Source: Mixta hanseatica (lineage in GTDB: Bacteria > Pseudomonadota > Gammaproteobacteria > Enterobacterales > Enterobacteriaceae). Taken from it: a stretch of DNA of 64,000 nucleotides. Where the stretch lies: contig NZ_CP082904.1 of the NCBI RefSeq assembly GCF_023517775.1, positions 1,674,001 through 1,738,000 on the forward strand, given 5' to 3'. The notes beneath the pieces were generated by a model that ran no database searches, was not told where the DNA came from, and was given only the letters and a program-made list of their open reading frames with translations. The translations under genes and the position numbers were made by a program. Shown here one piece after another: positions 35,232 to 44,801 of this stretch; position 1 is the first letter of the stretch; every line of letters starts with the position of its first letter.

Positions 35232-37799
35232 ATGAAAAACCGAAAAAGAGTGGTTATTACCGGCATGGGGATATTGTCGCCGCTGGCTGATAATATCGTG
35301 GACTTTCGCCAGGCTTTATTCGCTAAAAAATGTGCGATTACTGACAGTCAACGCTTTTCCCGCTGGTTTCCCCATGCCCGTGCGGCGGAAATCCTTTATG
35401 CAGGAGGGTATCCTGAGCTTTCAGAGCAGATTATCCAGTCACTCGATAACGCTGCGCTCTGGGCCTATAAGGTGGGCAAAGAGGCGCTGACGCAGGCCGG
35501 GCTGGTTAGCCATCGGGCGAGCCTTGAAGAAACCGGGCTGATAATTGGCGTCTCCTCAGCCGGAACCGAGGCTTTTCTGCCGCTCTTTGAGCGGCGCATT
35601 CAGGACTTCTCGCTGGCAAAAGCGATCTATTCCGGCGGTTTTTCCTCCTGCTGCGCCAGCGTCTCCAGTCTGCTGGGTCTGAAGGGCGGCTTCGAACTGG
35701 TGGCGACGGCCTGTACCGCCAGTCCCAATGCTGCAGGCATGGCGTATGACGCTATCCAGAACGGCAAAAGCCCAATTATGCTGGTTGCGGGAACCGAGCC
35801 AATTTATTTACCTACCTTTGCCGGCTTTTATGCGCTTAACGTCATGCACCCTGAGTCCTGTACCCCTTTTTCCGGTACGCCAGGCATGTCTATCGGCGAA
35901 GGGGCTGGCGCATTAGTGCTGGAGGAGTACCAGCATGCGGTTGATCGTGGCGCAACCCTCTATGGCGAGATCTTGTCCTACGCTACCTCCTGCGATGCTT
36001 ATCATGAAACCGGACCGGATCCGCGCGCGGGCGGAGCGGTACAGGTCATGTTAAAAGCGCTACGCAATGCCGGCATTGCGCCGGAGCAGGTCGATTATGT
36101 GAACCTTCACGGCACGGGCACCGAGGCCAACGATCGCATTGAAACGCTGGCAATGAAAAAAGTATTCCCACAGAGCGCCAGCCTGCCCGTTAGTTCAACC
36201 AAATCCTGGTTTGGCCATACCATTGGCGCAGCGGGCATCGTGGAGTTAATCGCCTGTCTGGTGACGTTACCCGCCCAGAAGATTTTGCCGACGCTGAATT
36301 TTGGTACGCCGCGCGCAAATTGCGACCTTGATTACGTAGCGAATGATTTTCGCCAGCAACAGGTCAATATCTTCGTCAAAAATAGCTATGCCTTTGGCGG
36401 CAATAATTGCAGCCTGGTGCTCAGTATGCGGCCCGCATCGTTACCCGTCAGCCTCTGTCGGGAAAAACGCGTCGTTATTTCCGGCGCCGGCGCGGTGACC
36501 GCTATCGGACACTCGCTCAATGAGATGCTGGAGGCTATCTGGAATAATCAACAACCCGCGACGCTACAGCCGGTGGTGTTTCATCAGGAGACGCTGGCGG
36601 AGGTAAGGGCGCTGCTTGACGTGTTGCGTGCTACCCGGCAGTTTGAAACCGTGCTGGGTTATGGTTGGCCTGATGTCGCTCCGCTTTTACCGCAGCAGGC
36701 CGAAAACTTTAACACCTTCCAGGTCATCGGGCTGGAGCCGCGCAGGCATCTGCGCCGTTACGATCAACGTAAGGCGACGCGTGGCGGAACCTTTGCGCTG
36801 ATTGCACTCTCAGCGGCATTAGCCAGCGCCAGGCACAAAATCAAAAAAGATGGCGATGAGATTGGCCTGATTATGGGCATGGCGCGCGGCCCGCAGGAAA
36901 CCACCTGGAAATATCTGCAAAGCTTGCAACCCGATCCGCGCAAGGTGCGCACCGCCGAATTTCCCGGCTCGTTAATGAACGCGATGACCACCTTTTGCGG
37001 CATCTCCGCAGGCATCAAGGGCTATACCACCACGCTGGCCACCGGTGAGAACGCCGCGCTGGGCGCATTGACCTATGGCTATGACATTATACGTCAAGCC
37101 CTTCAGGCGCAGGTGATGGTGGGCGGCGCGGACGAGCACTTTCCTTCCATGGCGCTCTATATGGACGCCATCACGCAAAAGCTGCAGATGACCGCGGATG
37201 CAGCGGATTATCAGGTTTACGCGTCAGCGCCGCGGGGTTTTGTGCCGGGGGAGGGTGCCTGCATGCTGTTACTGGAAGCGCCGGAGAGCGCCGAGGCCAG
37301 AGGCGCGGCTGTACTGGCCGAGATCCTGAGTTATGGTAAGTCATGCAGCAACAGCTATTTTGCGGCGGATCGACTAAGCGAGCAAACGCAGGCGATGGCG
37401 CTGGCGATCGGCAGAGCCCTGGCCGATGCCGGAATAACGGCGAAAGATATTGATGTGGTCTGCGGCGGCAGCAACGGCAGCCAGCATCATTCCCAGGTAG
37501 AAATTGACGCTATCTGGCAGGTATTTCAACAGGAAAAGCCGCAGGTGCCGGTGGTGAACTATAACGCCTTTTTTGGCTTTGTCGCTTCCTGTGCCGGATT
37601 GCTGAATCTGGCGGTGCTGATTGATTGCTTCAGGCAGCAGCGTGTTCCCGCCATCCCTCATACGCAGTGGTTTTGCGACTCTCGCCTAAACTTTGTCCGG
37701 GAGCCGCTGCGATTGCCGCTTCAGCACGCTTTATTGCTGGGGTCAAACGAAGCCGGCAACTACTATGCCCTGGTTATTAAAGGAGGGCAGCCTGGATAA
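35232..37799 (+). CDS. Fused ketosynthase / chain-length-factor-like protein
   Basis: About 855 residues made of two thiolase-fold KS domains. Domain 1 (about 5-410) is a complete ketosynthase: Cys161 in TACTASPN, His293 in NLHGTGTEAND, Lys324 and His329 in TKSWFGHT. Domain 2 (about 415-850) starts again with RVVISGAGAVTAIG but has lost the triad: TTLATGENAALG replaces the Cys motif, GGSNGSQHHS replaces HGTGT, FGFVASCAG replaces GHTxGAAG. This is the pattern of a chain-length factor (KS-beta), usually a separate gene. ATG 35232 is chosen for the AGGG spacing; 35226 is possible. Confidence 0.88.
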   Translation: MKNRKRVVITGMGILSPLADNIVDFRQALFAKKCAITDSQRFSRWFPHARAAEILYAGGYPELSEQIIQSLDNAALWAYKVGKEALTQAGLVSHRASLEETGLIIGVSSAGTEAFLPLFERRIQDFSLAKAIYSGGFSSCCASVSSLLGLKGGFELVATACTASPNAAGMAYDAIQNGKSPIMLVAGTEPIYLPTFAGFYALNVMHPESCTPFSGTPGMSIGEGAGALVLEEYQHAVDRGATLYGEILSYATSCDAYHETGPDPRAGGAVQVMLKALRNAGIAPEQVDYVNLHGTGTEANDRIETLAMKKVFPQSASLPVSSTKSWFGHTIGAAGIVELIACLVTLPAQKILPTLNFGTPRANCDLDYVANDFRQQQVNIFVKNSYAFGGNNCSLVLSMRPASLPVSLCREKRVVISGAGAVTAIGHSLNEMLEAIWNNQQPATLQPVVFHQETLAEVRALLDVLRATRQFETVLGYGWPDVAPLLPQQAENFNTFQVIGLEPRRHLRRYDQRKATRGGTFALIALSAALASARHKIKKDGDEIGLIMGMARGPQETTWKYLQSLQPDPRKVRTAEFPGSLMNAMTTFCGISAGIKGYTTTLATGENAALGALTYGYDIIRQALQAQVMVGGADEHFPSMALYMDAITQKLQMTADAADYQVYASAPRGFVPGEGACMLLLEAPESAEARGAAVLAEILSYGKSCSNSYFAADRLSEQTQAMALAIGRALADAGITAKDIDVVCGGSNGSQHHSQVEIDAIWQVFQQEKPQVPVVNYNAFFGFVASCAGLLNLAVLIDCFRQQRVPAIPHTQWFCDSRLNFVREPLRLPLQHALLLGSNEAGNYYALVIKGGQPG

Positions 37800-39021
37800 C
37801 GCAGCGATTATTGCCGGTTACAGCCTCTGTTTGCCGTTCGCCAGCAGCAGCGATGAGCTGATCGCCAATCTACGGCAGGGAAAGCAGGTGGCGACCAGCG
37901 GATGGTTTGCTTCTGATGCTGAGGCCATCAAAGGCGGATTTAAAAGAAACCGGCGTTTTGCGCGACTGCCGCCGGCGAAAGAAAGTGTGTTTGAGCGGCT
38001 GTCGCAGCTGATTGACAGCGCGTGTGAACAGGCGCAGCTGGATAAAAGCTCTCTGGCAGGGGATAACGTTCGGGTTTATCTGACCGGCCTGGGGCCAAGG
38101 GTGGATGCGAAGGCGTATAAATCTTTCTATGATCGCAACGATATCGACGATCTTAAGCTTACGCCATCCGTCACGCAGCTACAGGTAGCGAACATGTCGC
38201 AGGATCGGCTGGCGCATCAGCTAGCGCAAAAATATAGCCTGCGCGCCCTGCCGCCTAACCTTAACTGCGCGAGCAACTCCTCGCTGGCGGCGGTACATAT
38301 CGGCTGTCAGGCGATAGAAAAGGGCGGTGCCGATCTGATCGTGGTGATCGGCTGTGCCGAAATTAAGACTCAGGATTTATGGTTTCTGGAAAGCCAGTCG
38401 ATGCTGGAAAGCGAGGTGGCGCAGCCTTTTGGCATCCACAGCAAAAGCGTGCTGTTTGCCGAGGGATTATGCGTCATGCTGCTGGAAAGCCGTCGCCACC
38501 GCCATGCCCGGCAGCTTAGGGCGGGCATTCAGCTACGCTCGGTGTACAGCCAGATTGGTGCCAGCAGAAGTTATGATGCGGCTTATTTAGCCGCCAGTCT
38601 GTTCAGGCTGATGAAAACAGCGCTGCGTCAGGCTGACGTTGCGCTGACGGACCTGTGCGCGATTATGCCCCATGGCAACGGCGTTGAAGCCAGTGATAAA
38701 GCTGAGGCGCAGGCGCTGACGCTGTTATTAGCGGATGCGGCGATCCCCGTGCTGGCTTATAAAGGGCAGACAGGCTATACCGCCACCGCCTCCGGCGTGG
38801 TTGATTTAATTATTGCGCACCACACCTTAACCCAGCGCGAGCTGATTCCGGCACGCGCGAATGACGCCATAATAAAAGAACTGGCGCCCTGTCTGCTTAC
38901 GGATGGGCAAGTGGTAAAACATCATCAGTCTCATCTGTTGAAAACCGGCGTAAGCGTGGACGGCGCCCTGATCGCGGTGGTGTTATCTGATGATGCCCAG
39001 CGGGAGAACAGAGATGAATAA
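37765..39021 (+). CDS. Ketosynthase-like protein with altered active site
   Basis: About 418 residues, beta-ketoacyl synthase fold. Cys168 in NLNCASNSSLAAV and His303 in MPHGNGVEASD are kept, but the second His is Tyr338 (YKGQTGYTATASG). Such a change may alter decarboxylation or turn the protein to acyl transfer or priming (inference). Start is uncertain: the ATG at 37765 overlaps the preceding gene by 35 bp, while a perfect AGGAGG lies 5 bases before an in-frame CTG at 37792 that would give the usual N-terminus. Confidence 0.8.
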   Translation: MPWLLKEGSLDNAAIIAGYSLCLPFASSSDELIANLRQGKQVATSGWFASDAEAIKGGFKRNRRFARLPPAKESVFERLSQLIDSACEQAQLDKSSLAGDNVRVYLTGLGPRVDAKAYKSFYDRNDIDDLKLTPSVTQLQVANMSQDRLAHQLAQKYSLRALPPNLNCASNSSLAAVHIGCQAIEKGGADLIVVIGCAEIKTQDLWFLESQSMLESEVAQPFGIHSKSVLFAEGLCVMLLESRRHRHARQLRAGIQLRSVYSQIGASRSYDAAYLAASLFRLMKTALRQADVALTDLCAIMPHGNGVEASDKAEAQALTLLLADAAIPVLAYKGQTGYTATASGVVDLIIAHHTLTQRELIPARANDAIIKELAPCLLTDGQVVKHHQSHLLKTGVSVDGALIAVVLSDDAQRENRDE

Positions 39022-39997
39022 TCTTTGGCTATCCTCTTTCTGCCTTATCGAGCCAGAAGATCAATTTTATCTCTATTACCCCAGTTGGCTGAACGTTTGG
39101 GAGTCGCATCTTTATAACCGGGCGATAAAATCAACCCATGCGCAAGGGTGGTATTTCAAACGGTTTGGCTGTGATAACGCCCTGTATGAGCGGGAAATGA
39201 TCCGCAAGCCAGCCTATATAAAATATATCGAAGCGATGGAACAGGCGGCCGATCGGGCTTTACTGCAGCTGACGGCGAAAGAGCGCATGCGGTTAATGAA
39301 ATCGCGTACCGCCTTTATTTACGTTGACGCCTGGGGCGAGTCAGGACTGTTTGAGAATATCAGCAGCGCTCTGCATGTAGCGACGATCGATACGCTACCG
39401 AAAAATCTGTTGAAAAAATTCTCTGTCAAGGCATTCACCTGCAAAGTGCGGGGAGAGCAGCACGGCTTTATGCAGGCGCTGAATATGGCGCAGGATTACC
39501 TTAACTGGAATGTTTTCGATTTTATTGTCATTTGCGCCGCTTATCGCGCCATCCCGCTATTGGTTTTTTCCGCGGCGGAAAGCGTAGCTGAAAATAACCC
39601 GCGCGATTTAAAAATGAATATATCAGTCGAGCGCGTGGGCTGCTTTATTTTTAGTCAGCGAGAAAGCGCTCTGCAGGTAGAGTGCGGCCAATATATGGTT
39701 CCCGCCACTAACGCATTCACCGTTAACCGCCTGTACGACGACAATGCCGTGATTACTCATCTGGCCATTGCCGGGTTAAGTCCTGGATGGCTTTATCCGG
39801 CGCGGGCGGATAAACAGAATGCAGCGGCGCCGGAAACGTTCAGTCTGAGCGAAAAGTATGGCGACAGCGGCTGCCTTTCTCCGGCGCTGAGCTGGATTTA
39901 TCTCGAAAATCACGCCGCCGCTGCCGTAAAAATGCGCACGGTTATGCCCGGTGCGCTGGGCAGCTATCACTATTTCGATACCCGATATCAGACTTGA
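39014..39997 (+). CDS. Unknown protein, possibly degenerate ketosynthase-like
   Basis: 327 residues, no family recognised with certainty. Two stretches resemble worn KS motifs: AFTCKVRGEQHGFMQALNMAQDYL (position of the Cys helix) and KYGDSGCLSPALSWIYLE (position of the GHTxGAAG helix). If so, it is a third non-standard KS of the cluster. No signal peptide. The start at 39014 overlaps the previous gene by 8 bp; open frame extends upstream but has no better site. Soluble, probably cytoplasmic. Confidence 0.5.
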   Translation: MNNLWLSSFCLIEPEDQFYLYYPSWLNVWESHLYNRAIKSTHAQGWYFKRFGCDNALYEREMIRKPAYIKYIEAMEQAADRALLQLTAKERMRLMKSRTAFIYVDAWGESGLFENISSALHVATIDTLPKNLLKKFSVKAFTCKVRGEQHGFMQALNMAQDYLNWNVFDFIVICAAYRAIPLLVFSAAESVAENNPRDLKMNISVERVGCFIFSQRESALQVECGQYMVPATNAFTVNRLYDDNAVITHLAIAGLSPGWLYPARADKQNAAAPETFSLSEKYGDSGCLSPALSWIYLENHAAAAVKMRTVMPGALGSYHYFDTRYQT

Positions 39998-40007
39998 GGG
40001 AATAAGG

Positions 40008-40706
40008 ATGACCAGTAATATCCGAGAACTGCCGGTTATCGCGTTAAGCGGAGTGAATAAAAGCTATGGCCGCAATGAAAACAGCGTTGCGGCGTTAAAA
40101 GCGGTAAATATAGAGGTGGCGCACGGTGAGTTTATTGCCCTATGCGGTCCTTCAGGTGCCGGGAAAAGCACGCTGCTGAACATTCTATCTGGCATCGATC
40201 GGCCAGACAGTGGAACGATAATGTTCTTTGGCAAGATGCTTACTGCACTTAGCGAGCAACAGCTCGCTGTTATCAGAAGCCACTATCTGGGCTTTATTTT
40301 TCAGGCATTTAATTTGATTCCGGTGCTGAATGCGCTGGATAACGTTTGCTATCCGCTGCTGCTTAACGGGCACTGCCGCAAAAAAGAAGCCAGAGCGCGA
40401 GCGCAGCATTATCTCGACAGTGTCGGACTGGCGCAGTTAGCAGATCGCAAGCCGGGACAGCTTTCGGGCGGGCAGCAGCAGCGGGTCGCTATTGCCCGGG
40501 CGCTGGTACATCAGCCAAAGCTGGTGGTTGCGGATGAGCCGACGGGTAATCTCGATTCAGCAACCAGCGAGGCGATACTGGATTTGCTGCTTGATATCAA
40601 TCAGCAAACCGGCACCGCTTTTATTATTTCAACGCACTCTGCGCAGCTAAAAGCGCGTGCCGGGCGGAGCATCGACATCAGGGATGGGCAGATCGATGAG
40701 AATTAA
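40008..40706 (+). CDS. ABC transporter ATPase, LolD/MacB type
   Basis: 232-residue ATPase. Walker A GPSGAGKST, Q-loop FQAFNLIP, signature LSGGQQQRVAIARAL, Walker B LVVADEPTGNLDS and switch His in STHS are all present. MacB/LolD-type proteins work with FtsX-like permeases in mechanotransmission, moving lipids or lipoproteins out of the inner membrane without a transmembrane channel. Pairs with the permease 636 bp downstream. AAGG site before ATG. Confidence 0.92.
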   Translation: MTSNIRELPVIALSGVNKSYGRNENSVAALKAVNIEVAHGEFIALCGPSGAGKSTLLNILSGIDRPDSGTIMFFGKMLTALSEQQLAVIRSHYLGFIFQAFNLIPVLNALDNVCYPLLLNGHCRKKEARARAQHYLDSVGLAQLADRKPGQLSGGQQQRVAIARALVHQPKLVVADEPTGNLDSATSEAILDLLLDINQQTGTAFIISTHSAQLKARAGRSIDIRDGQIDEN

Positions 40707-41346
40707 CAGCTGGCTGTTTTGCTGGATCGGGCTGATGGCGGGTTTAACCACGCAGGCAGCCAGCCTCGCTACGCCACCGCAGGTAGAAAAAGTGCTTCAG
40801 CACTCGTTCCCCGTCAACAGAGCCGAGCTACAGGCTCTGACAGAGGCGCTGTGGACGGAATACCAACAGCAGCAAAATATTACCTCATTAATTTTCTACG
40901 CCTACGGAACGCTGAGGCTGGCGGAGCAATTTACTGCTGAAAATGATGTGGTCAGGGCCGCTGAATATGCCCGGACCGGATTTTTTTATCTCGACGAAGC
41001 CGCAGAACGTTATGAGAACGATCCGCGTGTACGTTATTTAAGAGCCAGAGTTGACGCCTTTCTGCCCGCTGCCTCTGGCCGTTGTGTTATCGCGTTGAAC
41101 GACACGCAATTTATCCTTGATGCTGCCGTAACGTACCAGAGCGCTATGCTCAGCAAGATTATTTATATGCGTTACCGCGCGTTGAAGAATTGCCGTCAAT
41201 TTAAGCAGGCGGCAGCCTTGCTGACCCGGCTAAAGCAGCAGAATCCCTCTTTATCTTCCGTTGTTTTAACGTCAGATGCTGCGCCTGAATGGGATAGCAG
41301 CGAAACGACGCAAATCCTGCTTCCTTTAGCCCGGGGAAAGGAATGA
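40696..41346 (+). CDS. Exported helical protein of the transporter operon
   Basis: 216 residues with a signal peptide (about 1-23, ending TTQAAS), then a mostly helical, TPR-like sequence (FYAYGTLRLAEQF, AAEYARTGFFYLDEAAERY, KQAAALLTRLKQQNP). Starts inside the ATPase gene end (11-bp overlap) and its stop overlaps the permease start, so the three are coupled. Probably a periplasmic accessory protein of the exporter; no family named. Confidence 0.6.
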   Translation: MRINSWLFCWIGLMAGLTTQAASLATPPQVEKVLQHSFPVNRAELQALTEALWTEYQQQQNITSLIFYAYGTLRLAEQFTAENDVVRAAEYARTGFFYLDEAAERYENDPRVRYLRARVDAFLPAASGRCVIALNDTQFILDAAVTYQSAMLSKIIYMRYRALKNCRQFKQAAALLTRLKQQNPSLSSVVLTSDAAPEWDSSETTQILLPLARGKE

Positions 41347-42650
41347 GCGCTACTGCAAGCCTTATTGTCACCGCGCTTATCGCGAGCCTGGTAGTTTATT
41401 GCATGCTGTGCAGCTGGCAGATAACCCAGTTCGCGCTGTTGAATCTTTTTCGACATAAGCGGCGTTCATTTTCTACGCTAACGGCAATGGTCATCGGCGG
41501 CGTGGCCATTTTTACCTGGGGCGGATTTATTGATTACGCCTTCTGGATCCTGAAAGAGCAAACCATCAGGATGAATGTAGGCCATCTCCAGCTTTATCAT
41601 CCGCTCTGGTTCCAGACATCGAATAAGACCCTGAGTTTGATTAAAGATTACCCCACGCTGAAGGCGCAGATAGAAAACCAGCCAGAACTGGCGGAGAAAA
41701 TTGCCACGCTATCCGGGCAGCTGGCGTTCACCGGCGTTATTTCCCACTATGAAAATGAAACCTCAGGCTATTTTTCTGCGTTGGGCATCGAGCCGGTGCC
41801 GGCGCTCAAACTCGGATCTTTCGAGAAAATGCTGTCGGGCAGCGATCTGTCACGCATTAAAAAAGAGGAGATCACCCTGGGCAGCGGTTTGGCCGCCACG
41901 CTTAACGCTCATTATGCCGACTGGCTGGATTTGATGGTGGTTAACAGCAGCGGCGGACAGGGGGCGCTCTCGTTAAAAGTGCGCGGCATTTTTTCCTCTG
42001 GTATGAAAGATTACGATGACGTGGCAATAAAGGTGCCGTTGGTTACCGCCCAGCGCATCATGGGCACCCAGGGCGTCAGTAAAGTGATCATTTTATTAAA
42101 AAATGATGCCGATCTTCCGGCGTTTCGCGCCCGTTTGCAGCAATGGATCGAGGAAAAAAATCTGCCGTTAACCATTCGCAGCTGGAAAGACGTCTCGCTG
42201 TTTTATCAGCAGGTTGAAGGCCTGCTTTCCGGCATCTATTTCTTTATTCGGGCTATCGTGGCGCTGATGGTTATTTTTATGATTAGCAACGCTATGGCGA
42301 TGAATATCGTAGAGCGTACCCGAGAAATCACCACCTTGCGCGCCATTGGCCTCAGACCGGCTCATATTACCCGCCTGTTTTTGTTGGAGGGCATCTTTAT
42401 TGGCGGCCTCGGTGGGATGGGTAGCCTGCTGGCGGGGTTCGCTCTGGCCGGGCTGGTTAACCTGCAGGGCATTGCCATGCCGCCTTCCCCCGGGCAAACC
42501 CACGGCTATATTGCCTTTATCAAAACGGACAGCCCGGAACTGTACGCCGCAACGTTTTTTTTGCCGGTGCTGACCGCCGCGCTGGCCGCTATTTTGCCTG
42601 CCATCCGGGCATCGCGTTTAAACATCGCCGACGCGTTTAAATACAGCTAA
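41343..42650 (+). CDS. FtsX-like ABC permease (MacB/LolC type)
   Basis: 435-residue permease with one N-terminal transmembrane segment, a large periplasmic domain (about 60-285) and three C-terminal segments. The FtsX motif region is clear: ISNAMAMNIVERTREITTLRAIGLRP followed by LFLLEGIFIGGLGG, and a closing LPAIRASRLNIADAFKYS. Only one permease is present, so it should act as a homodimer with the upstream ATPase. Confidence 0.9.
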   Translation: MSATASLIVTALIASLVVYCMLCSWQITQFALLNLFRHKRRSFSTLTAMVIGGVAIFTWGGFIDYAFWILKEQTIRMNVGHLQLYHPLWFQTSNKTLSLIKDYPTLKAQIENQPELAEKIATLSGQLAFTGVISHYENETSGYFSALGIEPVPALKLGSFEKMLSGSDLSRIKKEEITLGSGLAATLNAHYADWLDLMVVNSSGGQGALSLKVRGIFSSGMKDYDDVAIKVPLVTAQRIMGTQGVSKVIILLKNDADLPAFRARLQQWIEEKNLPLTIRSWKDVSLFYQQVEGLLSGIYFFIRAIVALMVIFMISNAMAMNIVERTREITTLRAIGLRPAHITRLFLLEGIFIGGLGGMGSLLAGFALAGLVNLQGIAMPPSPGQTHGYIAFIKTDSPELYAATFFLPVLTAALAAILPAIRASRLNIADAFKYS

Positions 42651-42660
42651 AGGAAGAGAG

Positions 42661-43431
42661 ATGAAAAGGGCAAGGATTGCCGTATGGATTTTCGTCAGTG
42701 GGTGGGCCAGCGCCGCGCCGCCGTCGGCGCTGGAAATTATTCGGCGGGCGGATGAAGTACGCTCTCCTAATAAGCCTTTCCGCTATACCGTAACCATAGA
42801 GGAATATAAATCGACAGCGTCGCAGCCAACCAGTAAACAGATACTGGATATCTCGATGCGCTTTATCAAGCCGGAAAAGGATAAGCAGGCGGATGCGCGT
42901 TCTCTGGTGCGCTTTGTCTGGCCTGCACGCGACCGGGGGAAAAGGATGCTGTCGAACTGGTACCAGCTTTGGTTTTACACGCCTGAGCTGCGTCGGCCGA
43001 TTCCCATCTCGCCTCAGCAAAGATTGCTGGGGCAGATCGCCAACAGTGACGTTATCGTCACTAACTTTGAATATGCCTATCATGCCGAACGGTTGAATGA
43101 CGCGCCCTGTGGAGAAACCTTTTGCTACCGGCTGGCGCTAACAAGAAAGCTTCCTGCCGCCACCTGGCCCAAAATAGTGTATTGGGTGGAGAAGGGCGGT
43201 GACTATCGGCCCTGGAAAGCAGCCTACTATTCACTGGATGATAAGTTAATTAAGCAGGTCCTCTATCAGAACTATCAGCCGGTATTAGGTAGAGCAAGAC
43301 CGACAAAAATTGTGGTACAGGATCTCCGCCACGGCCAGGCTTATTCGGTAATGGAATACAGCGATATTCGCTTTGAATCTCTCCCCGACGCTTATTTCAC
43401 CAAAGCCTGGCTCCAGCGGGGAGGGCAGTGA
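42661..43431 (+). CDS. LolA-like outer membrane lipoprotein-sorting family protein
   Basis: 256-residue exported protein (signal about residues 1-19) of the LolA-like family annotated as outer-membrane lipoprotein sorting. Features are ALEIIRRADEVRSPNKPFRYTVTIEEY, MRFIKPEKDKQ, and FEYAYHAERL with a Cys pair (CGETFC). Members often sit beside FtsX-type permeases and are thought to carry a lipidic cargo across the periplasm. AGGAAG site 6 bases before ATG. Confidence 0.82.
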   Translation: MKRARIAVWIFVSGWASAAPPSALEIIRRADEVRSPNKPFRYTVTIEEYKSTASQPTSKQILDISMRFIKPEKDKQADARSLVRFVWPARDRGKRMLSNWYQLWFYTPELRRPIPISPQQRLLGQIANSDVIVTNFEYAYHAERLNDAPCGETFCYRLALTRKLPAATWPKIVYWVEKGGDYRPWKAAYYSLDDKLIKQVLYQNYQPVLGRARPTKIVVQDLRHGQAYSVMEYSDIRFESLPDAYFTKAWLQRGGQ

Positions 43432-44792
43432 TGGCGGGAATAGCCCGGCCGCAGTTGGCGCTCTTATTGTTTCCGCTCCCGCTGGCGGCGGATTGTCAGC
43501 CGCAGGCTGAGGTAGCGCTTTATGCACAGCAGGCCTGGACGCACAGAAGTGCTTCCCGCTGGCAAATAGGGCAGAAAAATCCTTACCGGGTGGATAACGG
43601 CATAAGCGATCTGGCTATCAAATACGCTAATCGCTGTGAGTTAATTGCCAACGTACTCAGCGCGGATCTATCGCTGGTGGGATTAGCTTATTATTCCTGG
43701 CGCAGGCCAGGCGATTTTGAAAAAGATCGCGGCCACGCGCGGGCCCTGTTTCATCGGCTAAGCCTGGCTTACCAGCTGTCAGCGATGCTGTTGCTCAGCG
43801 CCGGTAAATTCAGCGCGAAACCGGGACTAATTTATATAAAATCGCCTGCGGACCTGCTGCGTAATTACGATGTCGGCTTTAAAATGGGTAGAATTTACCA
43901 TCCGACGCTACAGACAAATTATTCCGATGCCGCCTGGGGAATAAAATTATCAGCAGAACAGCCTGACTACGGCTGGTCTTTTACCGCTGTACCGCAGCTA
44001 ACGCGCATTAATCGACGTGATGAATCATCCAGTGACTGGCCTGCTATTCAACGTTCCAACGCCAGCGGGCGCTATCTGTTTTCTTATAGCGATTATCGCC
44101 TGCCCGGCCATCTGCCCGCGGTAAGCTTGCGGCTGGGCGATAGCCCAGCGCTGGCCGTCGCCGACAGTTTTTATCCTGCACCACAATGGCTCCTTAACGC
44201 CGAACTGGCCTGGCATGCTAAACAGCAGTGGCGTCATTTCATGGATGCCTGGGCTGAACAGGTAGAAAACTACGCCTTTCCCAACGCGCTTTTTCAGCGC
44301 ACCCGCCAGCAAGGCATGGAACTGGCGTTGTCGGCGCAATATAGCAACCAAAGCTTCAGCCAGTTTGGCGTGGAATATTATTTCCAGAGCGAAGGCTATT
44401 CGCGTCAACAGTGGCGCAGGCAGGCAGCGTTTATTCGTTATCTGCATCAGCACACCGGATATGCTTCGTTAGATGGCGCCCGGAACGCCTATAAATATTT
44501 AATGGCGGCAGAGATAGATAATATTGCCAGGCAGGGCAACCTCCAGGGAAAACATTACCTCAATACCTATGCCACGTTGATGATGGCCAATGATGCCAGC
44601 CTGCGCGCCTATAGCATTGTTAATCTGCAGGATAAAAGCGCGCTGCTGGGTTTACATATGAATCAACCGCTGACGTCGGCGGGAATAGATATTTATGGTG
44701 GAGCTTATGGCACACAGGGAAGCGGCAACACGGAATTTGGCCTGTTTGGCAAAACGGCAGGAGTTTACGCCGGGATTAAATATTATTTCTGA
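43431..44792 (+). CDS. Putative outer-membrane beta-barrel protein
   Basis: 453 residues. Signal peptide (about 1-20), then alternating amphipathic strands rich in Tyr, Trp and Ser/Asn, and a terminal strand ending in Phe (GVYAGIKYYF), the signature recognised by the BAM complex. No family is recognised. Following the LolA-like gene, it may be the outer-membrane receiver or exit of the product. Start overlaps the previous stop as TGATG; GTG at 43428 is an alternative. Confidence 0.7.
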   Translation: MAGIARPQLALLLFPLPLAADCQPQAEVALYAQQAWTHRSASRWQIGQKNPYRVDNGISDLAIKYANRCELIANVLSADLSLVGLAYYSWRRPGDFEKDRGHARALFHRLSLAYQLSAMLLLSAGKFSAKPGLIYIKSPADLLRNYDVGFKMGRIYHPTLQTNYSDAAWGIKLSAEQPDYGWSFTAVPQLTRINRRDESSSDWPAIQRSNASGRYLFSYSDYRLPGHLPAVSLRLGDSPALAVADSFYPAPQWLLNAELAWHAKQQWRHFMDAWAEQVENYAFPNALFQRTRQQGMELALSAQYSNQSFSQFGVEYYFQSEGYSRQQWRRQAAFIRYLHQHTGYASLDGARNAYKYLMAAEIDNIARQGNLQGKHYLNTYATLMMANDASLRAYSIVNLQDKSALLGLHMNQPLTSAGIDIYGGAYGTQGSGNTEFGLFGKTAGVYAGIKYYF

Positions 44793-44801
44793 GAAAACAT
44801 A

